The translations under genes and the position numbers were made by a program. A stretch of DNA of 32,586 bases from Bacteroidetes bacterium ADurb.Bin012 (GTDB taxonomy: Bacteria > Bacteroidota > Bacteroidia > Bacteroidales > TTA-H9), in the NCBI GenBank assembly GCA_002071415.1, contig MWFC01000025.1, positions 1-32,586 on the forward strand, in the 5' to 3' direction. Below are positions 18,316 through 28,289 of this stretch, piece by piece. Positions within the stretch are counted from its first letter, which is position 1, and each line of letters opens with the position of its first letter. The notes beneath the pieces are model-generated. The model ran no database searches. It was not told the origin of the DNA and saw nothing but the letters and a program-made list of their open reading frames with translations.

Positions 18316-19698
18316 ATGAATCAATTTCCTCCATCCATACCTAAAGGGACTCGTGATTTTGGCCCTGTAGAAATGCACAGGCGCGATTTCATCTTTAGTA
18401 CCATTCGTCAAGTTTTTCAGCTTTACGGTTTTCAGCCCATCGAAACACCAGCTATGGAAAACCTCCAAACCCTTCTGGGTAAATATGGAGAAGAAGGCGA
18501 TAAACTACTGTTCCGAATCCTCAATTCAGGAAATTATCTTCAGAACGTACCTATCGAGTGTTTGCATTCGGGCGAACCTCAGAAAATTCTCCCCTTCATC
18601 GCCGAAAAAGGATTGCGTTATGACCTCACCGTGCCTTTTGCACGTTATGTGGTTCAGCACCACGATGAAATTACCTTCCCATTTAAAAGATATCAAATTC
18701 AACCCGTTTGGCGAGCCGACAGGCCTCAAAAAGGAAGATACAGAGAATTCTACCAATGCGATGCCGATGTGATTGGAAGCAAATCTTTGCTCAACGAAGG
18801 CGAATTCATCAAAATCATCGATGAAGTCTTTTCACGATTAAATATCAAGGTTTCCATACGGCTGAACAACCGTAAAATTTTGGCTGGCATTGCTGAATAT
18901 ATAGGCCATGGTAAGCAACTGATCGACATTACCACTTCCATAGATAAGCTCGACAAAATTGGGCTTGATGAAGTTGACAACGAACTTTCAAAACGTGGCA
19001 TATCCAACAAGGCTATTGAAAAGCTCCATCCTCTGCTTTTTCTCATAGGAGAAAATGAGGAAAAACTGAATGAACTTCAATCATATTTTACTGATAATCA
19101 TCTGGGTATCGAGGGTATCAACGAAATGAAATCTGTTTTAGAATATGCCTCGGCTTTTGAAGTAGAAGCCAAAGTGATTTTCGACCAAAGCCTTGCTCGC
19201 GGACTGAATTACTACACAGGAACAATTATCGAGGTCACTTCGCTCGATGTAAACATAGGAAGTATTTGTGGAGGTGGGCGTTACGACGATTTGACCGGAA
19301 TTTTCGGCCTTCCTAATGTTTCGGGAGTAGGTATCTCATTTGGTGCCGACCGCATTTACGACGTGATGGAACAAACTGGTGCTTTCCCTCACCAGGCTTC
19401 AATATCTACTCAAATTCTCTTCGTAAATTTTGGTTCTCATGAAGCTGGGTTTTGTATCCGCCTTATTTCGAATCTTCGAGCAAATAACATAAGTGCCGAG
19501 CTATTCCCCGAAACCTCTAAACTTAAAAAGCAACTGGCTTATGCCAATGCAAAATCTATCCCCTATGTTGCCATTGTAGGTGAAGACGAATTGAATACCT
19601 CTACAATAACGCTGAAAGATATGACTTCGGGAACTCAAGAAAAGCTGACGGTCGAAAGATTCTTCGAAAAAATGTTAAAAATGTTGTCGAAAGACTAA
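18316..19698 (+). CDS. hisS: Histidyl-tRNA synthetase
   Basis: This class II synthetase charges tRNA-His. The 460 residues begin with the typical PKGTRDFGP segment. Motif 2 includes [10 protein letters not shown] (140-149). The histidine-specific motif [10 protein letters not shown] places Arg295. Motif 3 ([10 protein letters not shown] and [15 protein letters not shown]) and a C-terminal anticodon-binding domain (about 365-460) follow. It is the last gene of the secA-pyrH-hisS transcript and converges on mdh with only 11 bases between the stops. No hairpin is visible there. Confidence 0.96.
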   Translation: MNQFPPSIPKGTRDFGPVEMHRRDFIFSTIRQVFQLYGFQPIETPAMENLQTLLGKYGEEGDKLLFRILNSGNYLQNVPIECLHSGEPQKILPFIAEKGLRYDLTVPFARYVVQHHDEITFPFKRYQIQPVWRADRPQKGRYREFYQCDADVIGSKSLLNEGEFIKIIDEVFSRLNIKVSIRLNNRKILAGIAEYIGHGKQLIDITTSIDKLDKIGLDEVDNELSKRGISNKAIEKLHPLLFLIGENEEKLNELQSYFTDNHLGIEGINEMKSVLEYASAFEVEAKVIFDQSLARGLNYYTGTIIEVTSLDVNIGSICGGGRYDDLTGIFGLPNVSGVGISFGADRIYDVMEQTGAFPHQASISTQILFVNFGSHEAGFCIRLISNLRANNISAELFPETSKLKKQLAYANAKSIPYVAIVGEDELNTSTITLKDMTSGTQEKLTVERFFEKMLKMLSKD

Positions 19699-19709
19699 GA
19701 ACTCAATCG

Positions 19710-20654
19710 TTATTCTTCGAAAATCTTCATCTCATCCAGCACGTTCATTAGTTCTTTTACGGATCGGGCCGATTCATGAAGCATGGCCTTTTCTTCCTGA
19801 TTAAGCTTGATTTCGATGATTTCCTCTATGCCGTTACAGCTTAATTTTACAGGAACCCCAAGGAATACATCATCGAGGCCATATTCACCTTCAAGATAGG
19901 CACTAACGGGGAAGATACGTTTCTGATCATCGACGATTGCCTCGACCATTTGGGCAGCAGCTGCACCGGGTGCAAACCAGGCCGAAGTACCCATGAGGTT
20001 CACCAATTCACCCCCTCCCTTACGTGTTCGCTCGACAATTCTATCTAATACTTCCTTATCGAGTAAATCAGTAATGGGAATTCCATTCAAGGAAGTGAAT
20101 CTTGGCAAAGGAACCATATTATCTCCATGACCACCAAGAAGCAAACCATGAACATCCGCTGGTGAAACATCGAGTGCATTAGCAATGAAAGCTTTATAAC
20201 GGCCTGTATCGAGAGTTCCCGCCATTCCAAATACTTTGTTCCTCGATTTTGAAGCCGCTTTATAGGCTACATAAGTCATTATGTCCAATGGATTCGAAAC
20301 GATGATGAGTATAGTTTCGGGCGAATATTTTATTGATTTTTCCACTACTTCTTTAACGATCAAGGCATTGGTACTGATTAAATCGTCCCGGCTCATTCCA
20401 GGTTTACGCGGAATACCTGAAGTTACCACCACAACGCCTGAACCTTTAGTTTTCAGATAATCATTAGTCACACCAATTACTTTGGTATTAAAATGGTTGA
20501 TAGGGCCGGTTTGCCAGATATCCAGAGCTTTCCCTTCGGCCAGTCCTTCCTTAATATCCAGTAAAATCAGTTCCCTGCATAGATCTTTATGGGCTATCAC
20601 GTTGGCTACAGTAGCTCCCACATTCCCAGCGCCAATGATTGTAATCTTGTTCAT
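19710..20654 (-). CDS. mdh: Malate dehydrogenase (LDH-like)
   Basis: This NAD-dependent enzyme interconverts malate and oxaloacetate. At 314 residues it belongs to the LDH-like malate dehydrogenases. The dinucleotide fold begins with GAGNVGA (8-14), and Asp33 is positioned to favour NAD. The substrate loop IPRKPGMSRDDL has Arg83 and Arg89; Arg83 in this position selects malate over lactate. Arg152 and catalytic His176 (GGHGDN) complete the site. pckA lies 78 bases upstream on the same strand. No clear -7 box was found in that gap, so read-through from pckA is plausible. Confidence 0.96.
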   Translation of the reverse strand: MNKITIIGAGNVGATVANVIAHKDLCRELILLDIKEGLAEGKALDIWQTGPINHFNTKVIGVTNDYLKTKGSGVVVVTSGIPRKPGMSRDDLISTNALIVKEVVEKSIKYSPETILIIVSNPLDIMTYVAYKAASKSRNKVFGMAGTLDTGRYKAFIANALDVSPADVHGLLLGGHGDNMVPLPRFTSLNGIPITDLLDKEVLDRIVERTRKGGGELVNLMGTSAWFAPGAAAAQMVEAIVDDQKRIFPVSAYLEGEYGLDDVFLGVPVKLSCNGIEEIIEIKLNQEEKAMLHESARSVKELMNVLDEMKIFEE

Positions 20655-20732
20655 AGTAAATGCATATTGAGGGAAAGAATTAACTGTTTAGGAATATAAC
20701 AGCAGATCGAAGAAATTGTTGAAAGTTTCTTC

Positions 20733-22370
20733 TTATAATTGTGGCCCAGCCGAAACAAGCCTTTGCCCTTCTTCTTCGTCGGTGAAGTTCTTGAAATTAT
20801 CGATAAACTTCTGCGCCAATTGACGAGCGGCTTTGTCCCATGCTTCAGGGTTGGGCCAAGTTGATCTTTGATCTAAAATCTTACTTTCAACACCTTTAAG
20901 ACTCTTAGGAACAAGGAGATGAAAATAAGGAAGAGTTTCGAATTCGGCTTCGTTGATTGACCCGTCGAGAATTGCGTCGATAATGGCACGTGTAGAAGGA
21001 ATGTCGATGCGATGACCCTGACCGTAAGGCCCTCCTATCCAGCCTGTATTCACTAAATAGGCTTCACTTTTGTACTCTTTTATTTTACGCGAAAGTTCAC
21101 GTGCATAAACCGTAGGATGCAACAGAAGAAAAGCCGCACCAAAACAAGAAGAGAATGTAGGAGAGGGTTCCTTTATCCCTCTTTCGGTACCTGCCACTTT
21201 GGCCGTATATCCAGTTAGAAAATAATAAAGAGTTTGATCTTCTGTCAGCTTCGCCACAGGTGGAAGTACTCCGAAAGCATCGGCTGTCAAAAAAATAATC
21301 TTCTTTGCATGCCCTGCCTTCGAAACGGGTTTTACAATATTCTTGATATGATATATAGGATAGGAAACCCGGGTGTTTTCTGTTTTTGCCGCACTCGAAA
21401 AGTCGATCTCCCCTGTTTTTGGATCGTATACCACATTTTCGAGCAAGGCATCCCGGCGTATTGCATGATATATATCAGGCTCGTTTTCCTTGCTTAAGTT
21501 TATGCATTTGGCATAGCATCCGCCTTCGAAATTGAAGATACCATCATCGTCCCAGCCATGTTCATCATCGCCAATGAGAAGCCGTTTGGGATCGGTGGAA
21601 AGTGTGGTTTTCCCAGTCCCCGACAGCCCGAAGAATATGGCAACATCGCCCTCTTTACCAACGTTGGCCGAACAATGCATAGAAGCAATGCCTTTTAAAG
21701 GCAAATAATAATTCATGACCGAGAAAAATCCTTTCTTTATCTCTCCTCCATACCAAGTTCCACCCACCACGGCTCTTCTTGCCTTCAAATTAAAGGCAAC
21801 AAAAACCTCACTGTTCAAACCATGCTCCTTCCAATAAGGATCAGTGGTTTTGCAAGCATTCAGCATGATAAAATCGGGCTCGAAGTTTTCCAACTCTTCT
21901 TCGGTTGGCCTGATGAACATATTTTTAACAAAATGAGCCATCCATGCTACTTCAGTAACTACACGAATGTTGATACGTGTATCTGGATTTGCACCCGCAA
22001 ATCCGTCCATGACGTATATCTTTTTATGACTAAGTTGTTTGGCTGAAATCGCATAAAGATCTCTCCAAACTGCTTCCGAAATGGGTTTATTGTCGGAGGA
22101 TTTATGTGTCGGCGATTTCCACCAGATATGCTCACGTGAAGTGTCTTCATCCACAATGTATTTATCTTTGGGCGAACGGCCAGTAAAAATTCCTGTGTCT
22201 ACTGCCACTGCCCCCGTATTGGTTACGAAACCACGTTCATACCCTTCGAGCGAAGGATCTGTTTCATGCCGAAACAATTCATCATAACTCAAATTGTAGT
22301 AAATCTCCTGAATGCCTTCAAGACCATAAGACTCAAGCTCGCTCCTGATTTTTTCGCTTCTTTTTTGCAT
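20733..22370 (-). CDS. pckA: Phosphoenolpyruvate carboxykinase (ATP)
   Basis: This enzyme interconverts oxaloacetate plus ATP with PEP, CO2 and ADP. It serves gluconeogenesis, or in fermentative Bacteroidota often the CO2-fixing direction. The 545 residues contain TGRSPKDK with Arg65, [12 protein letters not shown] (203-214), His232, the kinase P-loop GLSGTGKTT (248-256, Lys254) and the metal-binding GDDEHGW (Asp268/Asp269). Together these identify the ATP-dependent class rather than the GTP class. Its product pairs with mdh downstream, and maeB lies upstream on the same strand. A 12-bp palindrome and a -7 box lie in its leader. Confidence 0.97.
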   Translation of the reverse strand: MQKRSEKIRSELESYGLEGIQEIYYNLSYDELFRHETDPSLEGYERGFVTNTGAVAVDTGIFTGRSPKDKYIVDEDTSREHIWWKSPTHKSSDNKPISEAVWRDLYAISAKQLSHKKIYVMDGFAGANPDTRINIRVVTEVAWMAHFVKNMFIRPTEEELENFEPDFIMLNACKTTDPYWKEHGLNSEVFVAFNLKARRAVVGGTWYGGEIKKGFFSVMNYYLPLKGIASMHCSANVGKEGDVAIFFGLSGTGKTTLSTDPKRLLIGDDEHGWDDDGIFNFEGGCYAKCINLSKENEPDIYHAIRRDALLENVVYDPKTGEIDFSSAAKTENTRVSYPIYHIKNIVKPVSKAGHAKKIIFLTADAFGVLPPVAKLTEDQTLYYFLTGYTAKVAGTERGIKEPSPTFSSCFGAAFLLLHPTVYARELSRKIKEYKSEAYLVNTGWIGGPYGQGHRIDIPSTRAIIDAILDGSINEAEFETLPYFHLLVPKSLKGVESKILDQRSTWPNPEAWDKAARQLAQKFIDNFKNFTDEEEGQRLVSAGPQL

Positions 22371-22401
22371 AATTTATATATTGAAGTTAAAATGTAAAAA
22401 T

Positions 22402-22413
22402 CTTTATATAAAG
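22402..22413. promoter_or_regulatory. 12-bp palindrome in the pckA leader
   Basis: CTTTATATAAAG is a perfect palindrome between the proposed pckA -7 box and the start codon, 32 bases upstream of the ATG. It could be a regulator operator; its AT content makes chance occurrence possible. Confidence 0.3.
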
Positions 22414-22431
22414 TTCTATATTAATTCTCGG

Positions 22432-22439
22432 CAAAACTA
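22432..22439 (-). promoter_or_regulatory. Probable -7 box of pckA
   Basis: On the minus strand this reads TAGTTTTG, an exact TAnnTTTG match, 62 bases upstream of the pckA start. Confidence 0.45.
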
Positions 22440-22673
22440 TAAACTTTTCTACTATTCTACTGGGTTTAAGTTAGGATGGAAGATTTATCCTTTATGGCCA
22501 GGAAAAACTCTCATCGATCTATTAACCTGTTTTACTGAAACTAACTTGATTTTCATTATCCTTAAAGAAAAATAAATTAAAATTTCTCACGAATAAAATT
22601 TTGGTTCATGACCTGAAATCCATTTATCAAAACACAAAAATTTTTTGAAGAAATATTCCGGTTTCATGTATAA

Positions 22674-22796
22674 GATTTCCCACTCCAGCCTAAATTTGGA
22701 ATATTTCACTACTACGACCCTAAGGACGAAAAACCTGAAGAAAGTGCAAACATCAGAAACCTATTCTACCAAAATAAACTCATCAAGATAGATTGA
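22674..22796 (+). pseudogene. Possible C-terminal remnant of a lost gene
   Basis: The frame ending at the TGA at 22796 encodes about 40 residues of protein-like composition, including FGIFHYYDPKDEKPEESA and then NIRNLFYQNKLIKID, with no start codon of its own. Downstream in the same frame is MKFISYNPMDG (22818-22853). I do not recognise the family. It may be decayed coding sequence or chance. Confidence 0.2.
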
Positions 22797-23004
22797 CAGC
22801 TTTGCTTATATTTTGTCATGAAATTCATTTCGTATAACCCTATGGATGGCTAATCATTACAATATCATTATTGTGGATATTTCGGAGCATGTTGACCCCT
22901 TTAGAATGAAGTCAATACATAAGGATTATCTTTTCAATGATTGGATTTTACTTATTCTTTTCTTCTTTCATCATAGGGAAAGAGCTGATAAATTATTCGG
23001 CTCG

Positions 23005-23029
23005 AAAAAACCTCTATTTTTCCGAGAGG
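23005..23029 (-). terminator. Probable terminator overlapping the maeB stop
   Basis: On the minus strand CCTCT and AGAGG (5 bp, 9-base loop) are followed by six Ts. The stop codon TAG forms part of the hairpin. The stem is short, so efficiency is uncertain. Confidence 0.4.
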
Positions 23030-25302
23030 CGCTGTGCATCAATTGTAGCCAAGCTGACCATATTGACGATGTTGTTGACCGTACTTCCCATTTGAAGGAC
23101 ATGGACAGGTTTTTTAAGGCCAAGAAGAACAGGTCCTATTGCATTCTGGTCGGTCAGTTGTTGAACGAGTTTATAGGCAGCATTTCCAGCTGTAAGATAG
23201 GGAAAAATAAATACATTGGCAGGGGCATCGGCCAATTTGCACCATGGGAAATATTCCTTCATCATCTCAGTATTCAGTGCAAAATCGGCCTGAATGTCTC
23301 CATCAACAATAAGATCAGAATAATTGTTATGGAGCATAGAAACTGCTTGTTGAACCTTATCTGGTGTATTCCCTTTCACCGAACCAAAATTGGAATAGGA
23401 AACGAGAGCCACACGGGGTTCTATTTTGAAGTTTCTTACGGCTTCGGCTACCTGGAGGGTGATCTCGACCAGGGTTTCAGTCGAAGGATTCAAGTTGACG
23501 GTTGTATCGGCAAAAAACAAAGTACCTTTAATTGTATGAAGAATATACATTCCTGAAACTACGTTCCATCTATCCTGTTTGCCGATGATTTGAAGTGCAG
23601 GTCTAATGGTGTCGGGATAACTGGTAGTAAGGCCAGATATCATTCCATCAGCGAAGCCGGTTTCAACCAGCATAGGGCCAAAATAATTTCTGTGGTGCAT
23701 CCGTTCGCAGGCCATTAGGTAAGTAACTCCCTTGCGATGTCTTTTTTCGTAAAAAAGATTTGCAAACTCTTCACGACGTTCTTGTTCTTCTTCAGCCCGT
23801 GGATCGATAATTTCCACTCCATTTAATTCGAGTTCATTCTGCTGAACGAGTTTTTCGATATAAGATTTATTGCCAAGTAAAATGGGTTTGGCATAACCTT
23901 CTATGAGGCAAATCTCAGCAGCCTTGAGTATTTTGTAATTTTCGGCTTCGGCAAATACGATTCGTTTGGGATGTCTCTGCGCCATTGTTCTAATCTGCCT
24001 GATAACAGGATTTCCCTGACCCATGCGGTTATTCAATTCTTCCTGATACTGATCCCAATCGAGGATAGGGTTGCGGGCAACACCGGATTCCATGGCAGCT
24101 TTAGCTACTGCCGGAGCTACATGTAGAATAAGACGTGGGTCATTGGGTTTGGGAATAATATAATCTTTCCCGAATTTTAAGTTGGTCACTCCATAAGCCG
24201 AGTTTACTTCGTCGGGTGTAGGTTCCTTGGCTAATGCTGCAAGCGCCCGGGCAGCCGCCAGCTTCATCTCGTCGTTAATTTTAGTGGATCGTACATCAAG
24301 AGCACCTCTGAAAATAAATGGGAAACCCAGCACATTGTTGATTTGATTGGGATAATCGCTGCGCCCGGTTGCCATAATGATATCATCACGAGTTGAAGTG
24401 GCTTCCTCATAAGTAATTTCGGGTACTGGATTGGCTAAGGCAAAAACGATGGGGTTAGGAGCCATCTTTTTCAGCCATTCTTTCTTCAAAACTCCCGCTA
24501 CCGAAAGACCAAGAAACATATCGGCACCGTCTAAGGCTTCCTCGAGTCCTAATATCTTTCCATCTCTGGCAAATTGTTTTTTATAGGGATTCAAATCGGT
24601 ACGGCCGACATGGAGCATGCCTTTGCTATCGAACATGGTGATGTTTTCGAGACGAGCACCTAATTTTAAATAGAGTTTGGTGCATGAAATGGCCGCGGCT
24701 CCTGCTCCGTTGATCACGATTCGCATTTTACCGATGTCTTTGCCTGCTAACTCGATTGCATTGAGCAGGCCAGCCGAGGTAATGATGGCGGTTCCATGCT
24801 GATCGTCGTGCATCAAAGGAATGTCGAGCTCTTCCATTAGCCTTTCTTCAATCTCGAAGCATTCGGGAGCTTTTATATCTTCCAGATTGATTCCTCCAAA
24901 AGTTAGAGAAATTGCCTTGATAATCTGAATGAGTTTCTTGGGATCTCTTTCATCAATCTCGATATCAAATACATCTATATCGGCAAATACTTTGAATAAT
25001 AAACCCTTCCCCTCCATAACTGGCTTGCCTGCTACGGGCCCAATATCGCCAAGTCCAAGAACCGCCGTGCCATTACTGATTACTGCTACCAAATTGCCCT
25101 TTGCGGTGTATTTGTATACATCATCAAGGTTCTTCTTGATTTCGAGGCAAGGAGTGGCTACTCCAGGTGTGTAAGCCAGCGATAAATCCTGCTGACTATG
25201 ATAAGGTTTGGTAGGTTTTACCTCTATTTTCCCTGGCCTTCCTTCAGAATGATACTCCAAAGCCAGTCTGCCTAATAAATTCTTGTCGCTTATGGAACTC
25301 AT
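23014..25302 (-). CDS. maeB: NADP malic enzyme with C-terminal phosphotransacetylase-like domain
   Basis: This enzyme decarboxylates malate to pyruvate with NADP reduction. The 762 residues are the two-part MaeB form. An N-terminal malic domain (about 1-140) contains [11 protein letters not shown]. An NAD(P)-binding domain (about 160-400) contains [11 protein letters not shown] and [15 protein letters not shown] phosphotransacetylase-like domain (about 430-762) follows, with [20 protein letters not shown] near the end. In E. coli MaeB the last domain is regulatory (acetyl-CoA/acetyl-phosphate sensing) rather than catalytic; the same is likely here. It sits with pckA and mdh on one strand but has its own promoter and terminator. 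Confidence 0.96.
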   Translation of the reverse strand: MSSISDKNLLGRLALEYHSEGRPGKIEVKPTKPYHSQQDLSLAYTPGVATPCLEIKKNLDDVYKYTAKGNLVAVISNGTAVLGLGDIGPVAGKPVMEGKGLLFKVFADIDVFDIEIDERDPKKLIQIIKAISLTFGGINLEDIKAPECFEIEERLMEELDIPLMHDDQHGTAIITSAGLLNAIELAGKDIGKMRIVINGAGAAAISCTKLYLKLGARLENITMFDSKGMLHVGRTDLNPYKKQFARDGKILGLEEALDGADMFLGLSVAGVLKKEWLKKMAPNPIVFALANPVPEITYEEATSTRDDIIMATGRSDYPNQINNVLGFPFIFRGALDVRSTKINDEMKLAAARALAALAKEPTPDEVNSAYGVTNLKFGKDYIIPKPNDPRLILHVAPAVAKAAMESGVARNPILDWDQYQEELNNRMGQGNPVIRQIRTMAQRHPKRIVFAEAENYKILKAAEICLIEGYAKPILLGNKSYIEKLVQQNELELNGVEIIDPRAEEEQERREEFANLFYEKRHRKGVTYLMACERMHHRNYFGPMLVETGFADGMISGLTTSYPDTIRPALQIIGKQDRWNVVSGMYILHTIKGTLFFADTTVNLNPSTETLVEITLQVAEAVRNFKIEPRVALVSYSNFGSVKGNTPDKVQQAVSMLHNNYSDLIVDGDIQADFALNTEMMKEYFPWCKLADAPANVFIFPYLTAGNAAYKLVQQLTDQNAIGPVLLGLKKPVHVLQMGSTVNNIVNMVSLATIDAQRLSEK

Positions 25303-25346
25303 AATATAAAATAGCTTTTGGTGAAATGATTCGAAAATATCTAAAG

Positions 25347-25354
25347 CAAAGCTA
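25347..25354 (-). promoter_or_regulatory. -7 box of maeB
   Basis: On the minus strand this reads TAGCTTTG, an exact TAnnTTTG match, 45 bases upstream of the maeB start. Confidence 0.5.
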
Positions 25355-25380
25355 CTCTATCTTTTCGTTGCAATGAATAC

Positions 25381-25458
25381 TTTTCTAAATAAAAATTGGA
25401 TTTTCTAAAAAATTTTATTTGCTAGAAAAATATTTCCCCATTGAAATGAGATTTTCTA
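25381..25458. promoter_or_regulatory. Cluster of TTTTCTA motifs upstream of maeB
   Basis: TTTTCTA occurs at 25381-25387, 25401-25407 and 25452-25458, and inverted (TAGAAAA) at 25423-25429. The first two are exactly 20 bases apart, about two helical turns. The second and the inverted copy could form a 7-bp stem with a 15-base loop. The cluster lies just upstream of the maeB -7 box and is a candidate multi-site operator. Confidence 0.35.
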
Positions 25459-25606
25459 TGAGTATTCTTTGAGGATGAATATTTTACTACTACTCAAGTT
25501 ATTTTTTCAGTATTTTTAATGAACTTCGAGGTATTCTCCGTCTTTTGAGAGGCCAAATCTAAAATGTTCGATGTATAAGTAAGTTCGAAGAGAATATAAC
25601 GAAATA

Positions 25607-26584
25607 TCATCTTTCTCTATGAGTGATATAAACGACCAATTCCCTCAAGGAATCGAGAGCAGGAGAGGCAGGCAAAACATCGAGCAGTTCGAGTGCCTGG
25701 TTGCGATAATTCAACATTTTATCATGGGCATAATCCAGTCCTCCATATTTCTCTACTAAATTGATGATTTCTCCAACTTTGTGCCGATTTTCACCATCTT
25801 TCTTCAAGGTACGAATGATTGTCCTTTTCTCAGAATAAGAGCAATGGTCCAAAGTATAGATGAGAGGAAGTGTGAGTTTTTGATCTCGAAAGTCGATTCC
25901 CCTGGGTTTTCCCGTACAATTGGTTGGCTGATAATCAAAAAGATCATCCTGTATCTGAAAGGCAATACCCGTCTTTTCACCAAAGGTTTTCATCCTGAAC
26001 ACGAGCTCTTGACTGGCACCCGAGGATGCAGCTCCACAAGCACAGCATGAGGCAATAAGGCTGGCAGTCTTTTTTCGTATAATTTCCAAATAGACTTGTT
26101 CATCTATATCTAAACGGCGAGCTTTTTCCATTTGCATGAGTTCTCCTTCGCTCATTTCGAGTGTGGCTTCCGAAACAATTTTCAACAGGGCGTAATCTTC
26201 ATTTTCCATGGCCAATAGAAGGCCCTTAGCCAGTAAGTAATCACCAACAAGCACCGCGATTTTGTTTTTCCATAAGGCATTGATTGAAAAAAAACCCCTT
26301 CGCTGGTTAGAATCATCCACAACATCATCATGAACCAGAGTAGCAGTATGTAGTAGCTCGATAAGAGCCGCTACATGCTGGGTTGATGGAGAAATTCCCC
26401 CCGTGGCCGCTGCCGATAAAAAGACAAATAATGGCCTAATCCTTTTCCCCTTCTGTCTTAAAAGATATTTCAGCACTAAATCCAATAAGCGAGTATTGCT
26501 CTTCAAGGCCATTCGGAAAGATTGCTCGAAAGCTTCGAGTTCATCGGCTACGGGAGCTTTTATCTTATCGAGATCTGGCAACAT
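25607..26584 (-). CDS. Long-chain polyprenyl diphosphate synthase
   Basis: This enzyme extends farnesyl diphosphate with isopentenyl units to make an all-trans chain, most likely the menaquinone side chain. The 325 residues show both Asp-rich motifs: DDVVD (86-90) and DDLFD (213-217). The GKRIRPLFVFL segment precedes them. Ala81, five residues before the first motif, is small, which in this family allows long products (an inference for heptaprenyl or longer). An octaprenyl synthase (IspB-like) is the usual annotation, but chain length cannot be fixed from sequence. It is transcribed away from the methyltransferase gene. Confidence 0.92.
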   Translation of the reverse strand: MLPDLDKIKAPVADELEAFEQSFRMALKSNTRLLDLVLKYLLRQKGKRIRPLFVFLSAAATGGISPSTQHVAALIELLHTATLVHDDVVDDSNQRRGFFSINALWKNKIAVLVGDYLLAKGLLLAMENEDYALLKIVSEATLEMSEGELMQMEKARRLDIDEQVYLEIIRKKTASLIASCCACGAASSGASQELVFRMKTFGEKTGIAFQIQDDLFDYQPTNCTGKPRGIDFRDQKLTLPLIYTLDHCSYSEKRTIIRTLKKDGENRHKVGEIINLVEKYGGLDYAHDKMLNYRNQALELLDVLPASPALDSLRELVVYITHRER

Positions 26585-26606
26585 GCGATTACCGGTCTTT
26601 GAATTT

Positions 26607-26614
26607 CAAAATTA
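26607..26614 (-). promoter_or_regulatory. -7 box of the polyprenyl synthase gene
   Basis: On the minus strand this reads TAATTTTG, an exact TAnnTTTG match, 23 bases upstream of the start codon. Confidence 0.5.
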
Positions 26615-26684
26615 ACAACTTTCGATGAGTAGTACATTCTCAGGCTAATCAATGTGAAAATATGCTTACAATAAATTATGATTG

Positions 26685-26692
26685 TAATTTTG
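26685..26692 (+). promoter_or_regulatory. -7 box of the methyltransferase gene
   Basis: TAATTTTG is an exact TAnnTTTG match, 36 bases before the ATG. It faces away from the identical box at 26607-26614, giving a divergent promoter pair. Confidence 0.5.
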
Positions 26693-26727
26693 AAAGAATA
26701 AAAACAGAGAATATAAAATAATTATTT

Positions 26728-27414
26728 ATGGAAGAAATTCAAGCTATAGCCATGCCTGGAACGCATAAGCGCTTTGCAGAGTATTTTCTTGCCCACGAAA
26801 CACCTGCATCTAAAGTTCTCGATATTGGAGCCGGTTATGGTGCTTTCTCCCAACTACTTTACCGGGAAGGTTTTCAAGTAGAAGCCTGCGATCTATTCCC
26901 GGAAAATTTTCAGTTTCAATCGATTAGCTGTCATTTCATCAACCTTATGAACAGGTTCCCTTTCCCCGATCAAAGTTTCGACCTTGCTGTGGCAATTGAA
27001 GTAAGTGAACATATTACCGACCACGAAATGTTCTTCTCAGAAATAGAACGTATCCTTAAGCCTGGAGGAAGGTTCTACATTTCTACTCCCAATATTCTTT
27101 CTCTGAAATCAAGAATAAGATTCTTATTTACAGGATATTATTACAGTTTCTCAAAACTTCGATATGACCTGCATGATGGACTTCAGCATGTTGCCTCACT
27201 TACCCTCGATCAATACAATTATATAGCTATAAATCATCATTTTCATCCGGCTGAAGTCAACATCGACAAGCAACAGCGGACTTCGATATGGTTAAGGATA
27301 TTTTTAATCCCTTTGTTGTTTTTCTTCAGTAACTTATGGAAAACAGGGTGGTTTCATAATCAGAATTCATTATTACTGGGAAGACTGCTTTTCCTATGCT
27401 TCAAGAAATCCTGA
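26728..27414 (+). CDS. Class I SAM-dependent methyltransferase, UbiE-like
   Basis: This methyltransferase has an unknown substrate. Motif I is LDIGAGYGAF (31-40) and the acidic ribose-binding residue is Asp55 in ACDLFP. The FPFPDQSFDLAVAIEVSEHI region and ILKPGGRFYISTPN follow in the standard Methyltransf_11 order. The C-terminal 40 residues are hydrophobic (IFLIPLLFFFSNLW), which suggests membrane attachment and a lipid or polysaccharide-linked substrate. Its divergent neighbour makes polyprenyl chains, so a quinone or isoprenoid substrate is possible, but that is only context. It differs from a true UbiE/MenG in length and in the C-terminal part. Confidence 0.85.
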   Translation: MEEIQAIAMPGTHKRFAEYFLAHETPASKVLDIGAGYGAFSQLLYREGFQVEACDLFPENFQFQSISCHFINLMNRFPFPDQSFDLAVAIEVSEHITDHEMFFSEIERILKPGGRFYISTPNILSLKSRIRFLFTGYYYSFSKLRYDLHDGLQHVASLTLDQYNYIAINHHFHPAEVNIDKQQRTSIWLRIFLIPLLFFFSNLWKTGWFHNQNSLLLGRLLFLCFKKS

Positions 27415-27508
27415 CGTATTATTTTACTGACATTCTATCTATTCCGGTAAATTCATGCCCAGTTTAAAGCATGTAAACTATTTTTGCAAGGAATTTTAGC
27501 AATAAAAG

Positions 27509-28288
27509 ATGTCAACTTTTCTATTTAATCGAATCATTTTTGGGCCAGTAAGAAGCCGAAGATTTGGAAAGTCGTTAGGAATAAACCTGTTACCTGTTAC
27601 TCATAAAGTCTGTACCTATAATTGCATTTATTGTGAATGTGGATTAACCCTCGAAGAAATAGAGAAAAACAGAGAATGGCCTGCACGTGAAGAGGTTAAG
27701 AATAAACTGGAATTATGGCTTGAAAATATGTCCAGAAACAATGAGCCTCTGCCAGATAACATCACTTTTGCCGGGAATGGCGAACCTACCTTGCATCCAG
27801 CTTTTCCGGGAATAATGGATGATGTGCTGGAGCTAAGAGACCGCTATTGCCCGAGAACACGAGTTACAGTACTTTCGAATGCCACCATAGCGAACAGACC
27901 TCTCGTACGCCAAGCCTTAACGAAGGCTGACAATAATGTATTGAAGCTGGATACAGGAACCGAAACCATGTTTCGTTTGCTCAACCGACCACCAAAAAAT
28001 CTGAAATTGGAAGAAGTAATTGAAACCCTAACCCTTTTCAAAGGTCAGCTCATCATACAAAGCATGTTCGTTCAGGGATATATAAATGGCCAGTACATCG
28101 ATAATACCGTGCCTGGTGAAACAACACCTTGGCTCGAAGCATTGCTGCGCATAAAACCAAAGGAAGTCATGGTATATTCCATTGCACGAGGTACACCTGT
28201 AGAAGGTGTGAAACCCGTTCCATTCATGCAGCTAGTAAAGATTGCCAATATGGTAAAAATAGCCAGAATACAAGCGGAGGTTTACTGA
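27509..28288 (+). CDS. Radical SAM protein, COG0731-like
   Basis: This is a compact 259-residue radical SAM enzyme of unknown reaction. The 4Fe-4S motif CTYNCIYC gives Cys35, Cys39 and Cys42, with an extra Cys44 right after. GNGEPTLHP (89-97) is the SAM-binding glycine-rich strand. FGPVRSRRFGKSLGINLLP before the cluster is typical of the COG0731 group, whose archaeal and eukaryotic relatives include the tRNA wyosine enzyme TYW1. The flavodoxin domain and the C-terminal wyosine extension of TYW1 are absent, so a wyosine role is not implied. It is followed one base later by the helical-repeat gene, whose Shine-Dalgarno lies inside this coding sequence. Confidence 0.87.
   Translation: MSTFLFNRIIFGPVRSRRFGKSLGINLLPVTHKVCTYNCIYCECGLTLEEIEKNREWPAREEVKNKLELWLENMSRNNEPLPDNITFAGNGEPTLHPAFPGIMDDVLELRDRYCPRTRVTVLSNATIANRPLVRQALTKADNNVLKLDTGTETMFRLLNRPPKNLKLEEVIETLTLFKGQLIIQSMFVQGYINGQYIDNTVPGETTPWLEALLRIKPKEVMVYSIARGTPVEGVKPVPFMQLVKIANMVKIARIQAEVY
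28276..28280 (+). promoter_or_regulatory. Strong Shine-Dalgarno for the helical-repeat gene
   Basis: GGAGG lies 9 bases before the ATG at 28290, within the last codons of the radical SAM gene. Canonical Shine-Dalgarno sites are rare in this phylum and I saw no comparably clear one before the other genes here, so this one stands out. Confidence 0.55.
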
Positions 28289-28289
28289 G

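Larger units (their letters stand above)
22371..23013. other. Long spacer between pckA and maeB
   Basis: This 643-base spacer contains the pckA leader and promoter (22371-22445) and the maeB terminator at its other end. The middle is AT-rich with no complete gene. Short coding-like stretches on the plus strand at 22674-22853 are described separately and may be remnants. No RNA gene is recognised. Confidence 0.65.
25303..25606. other. AT-rich spacer between the polyprenyl synthase gene and maeB
   Basis: This 304-base gap contains the maeB promoter and the TTTTCTA cluster. The half nearer the polyprenyl synthase (25460-25606) shows no gene, strong hairpin or promoter that I can support. Confidence 0.6.

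Noticed and set aside
22846..23556. 236-codon plus-strand frame
   Set aside because: About 540 of its bases are antisense to the well-supported maeB gene. Only its first 170 bases are free, noted as possible remnant.
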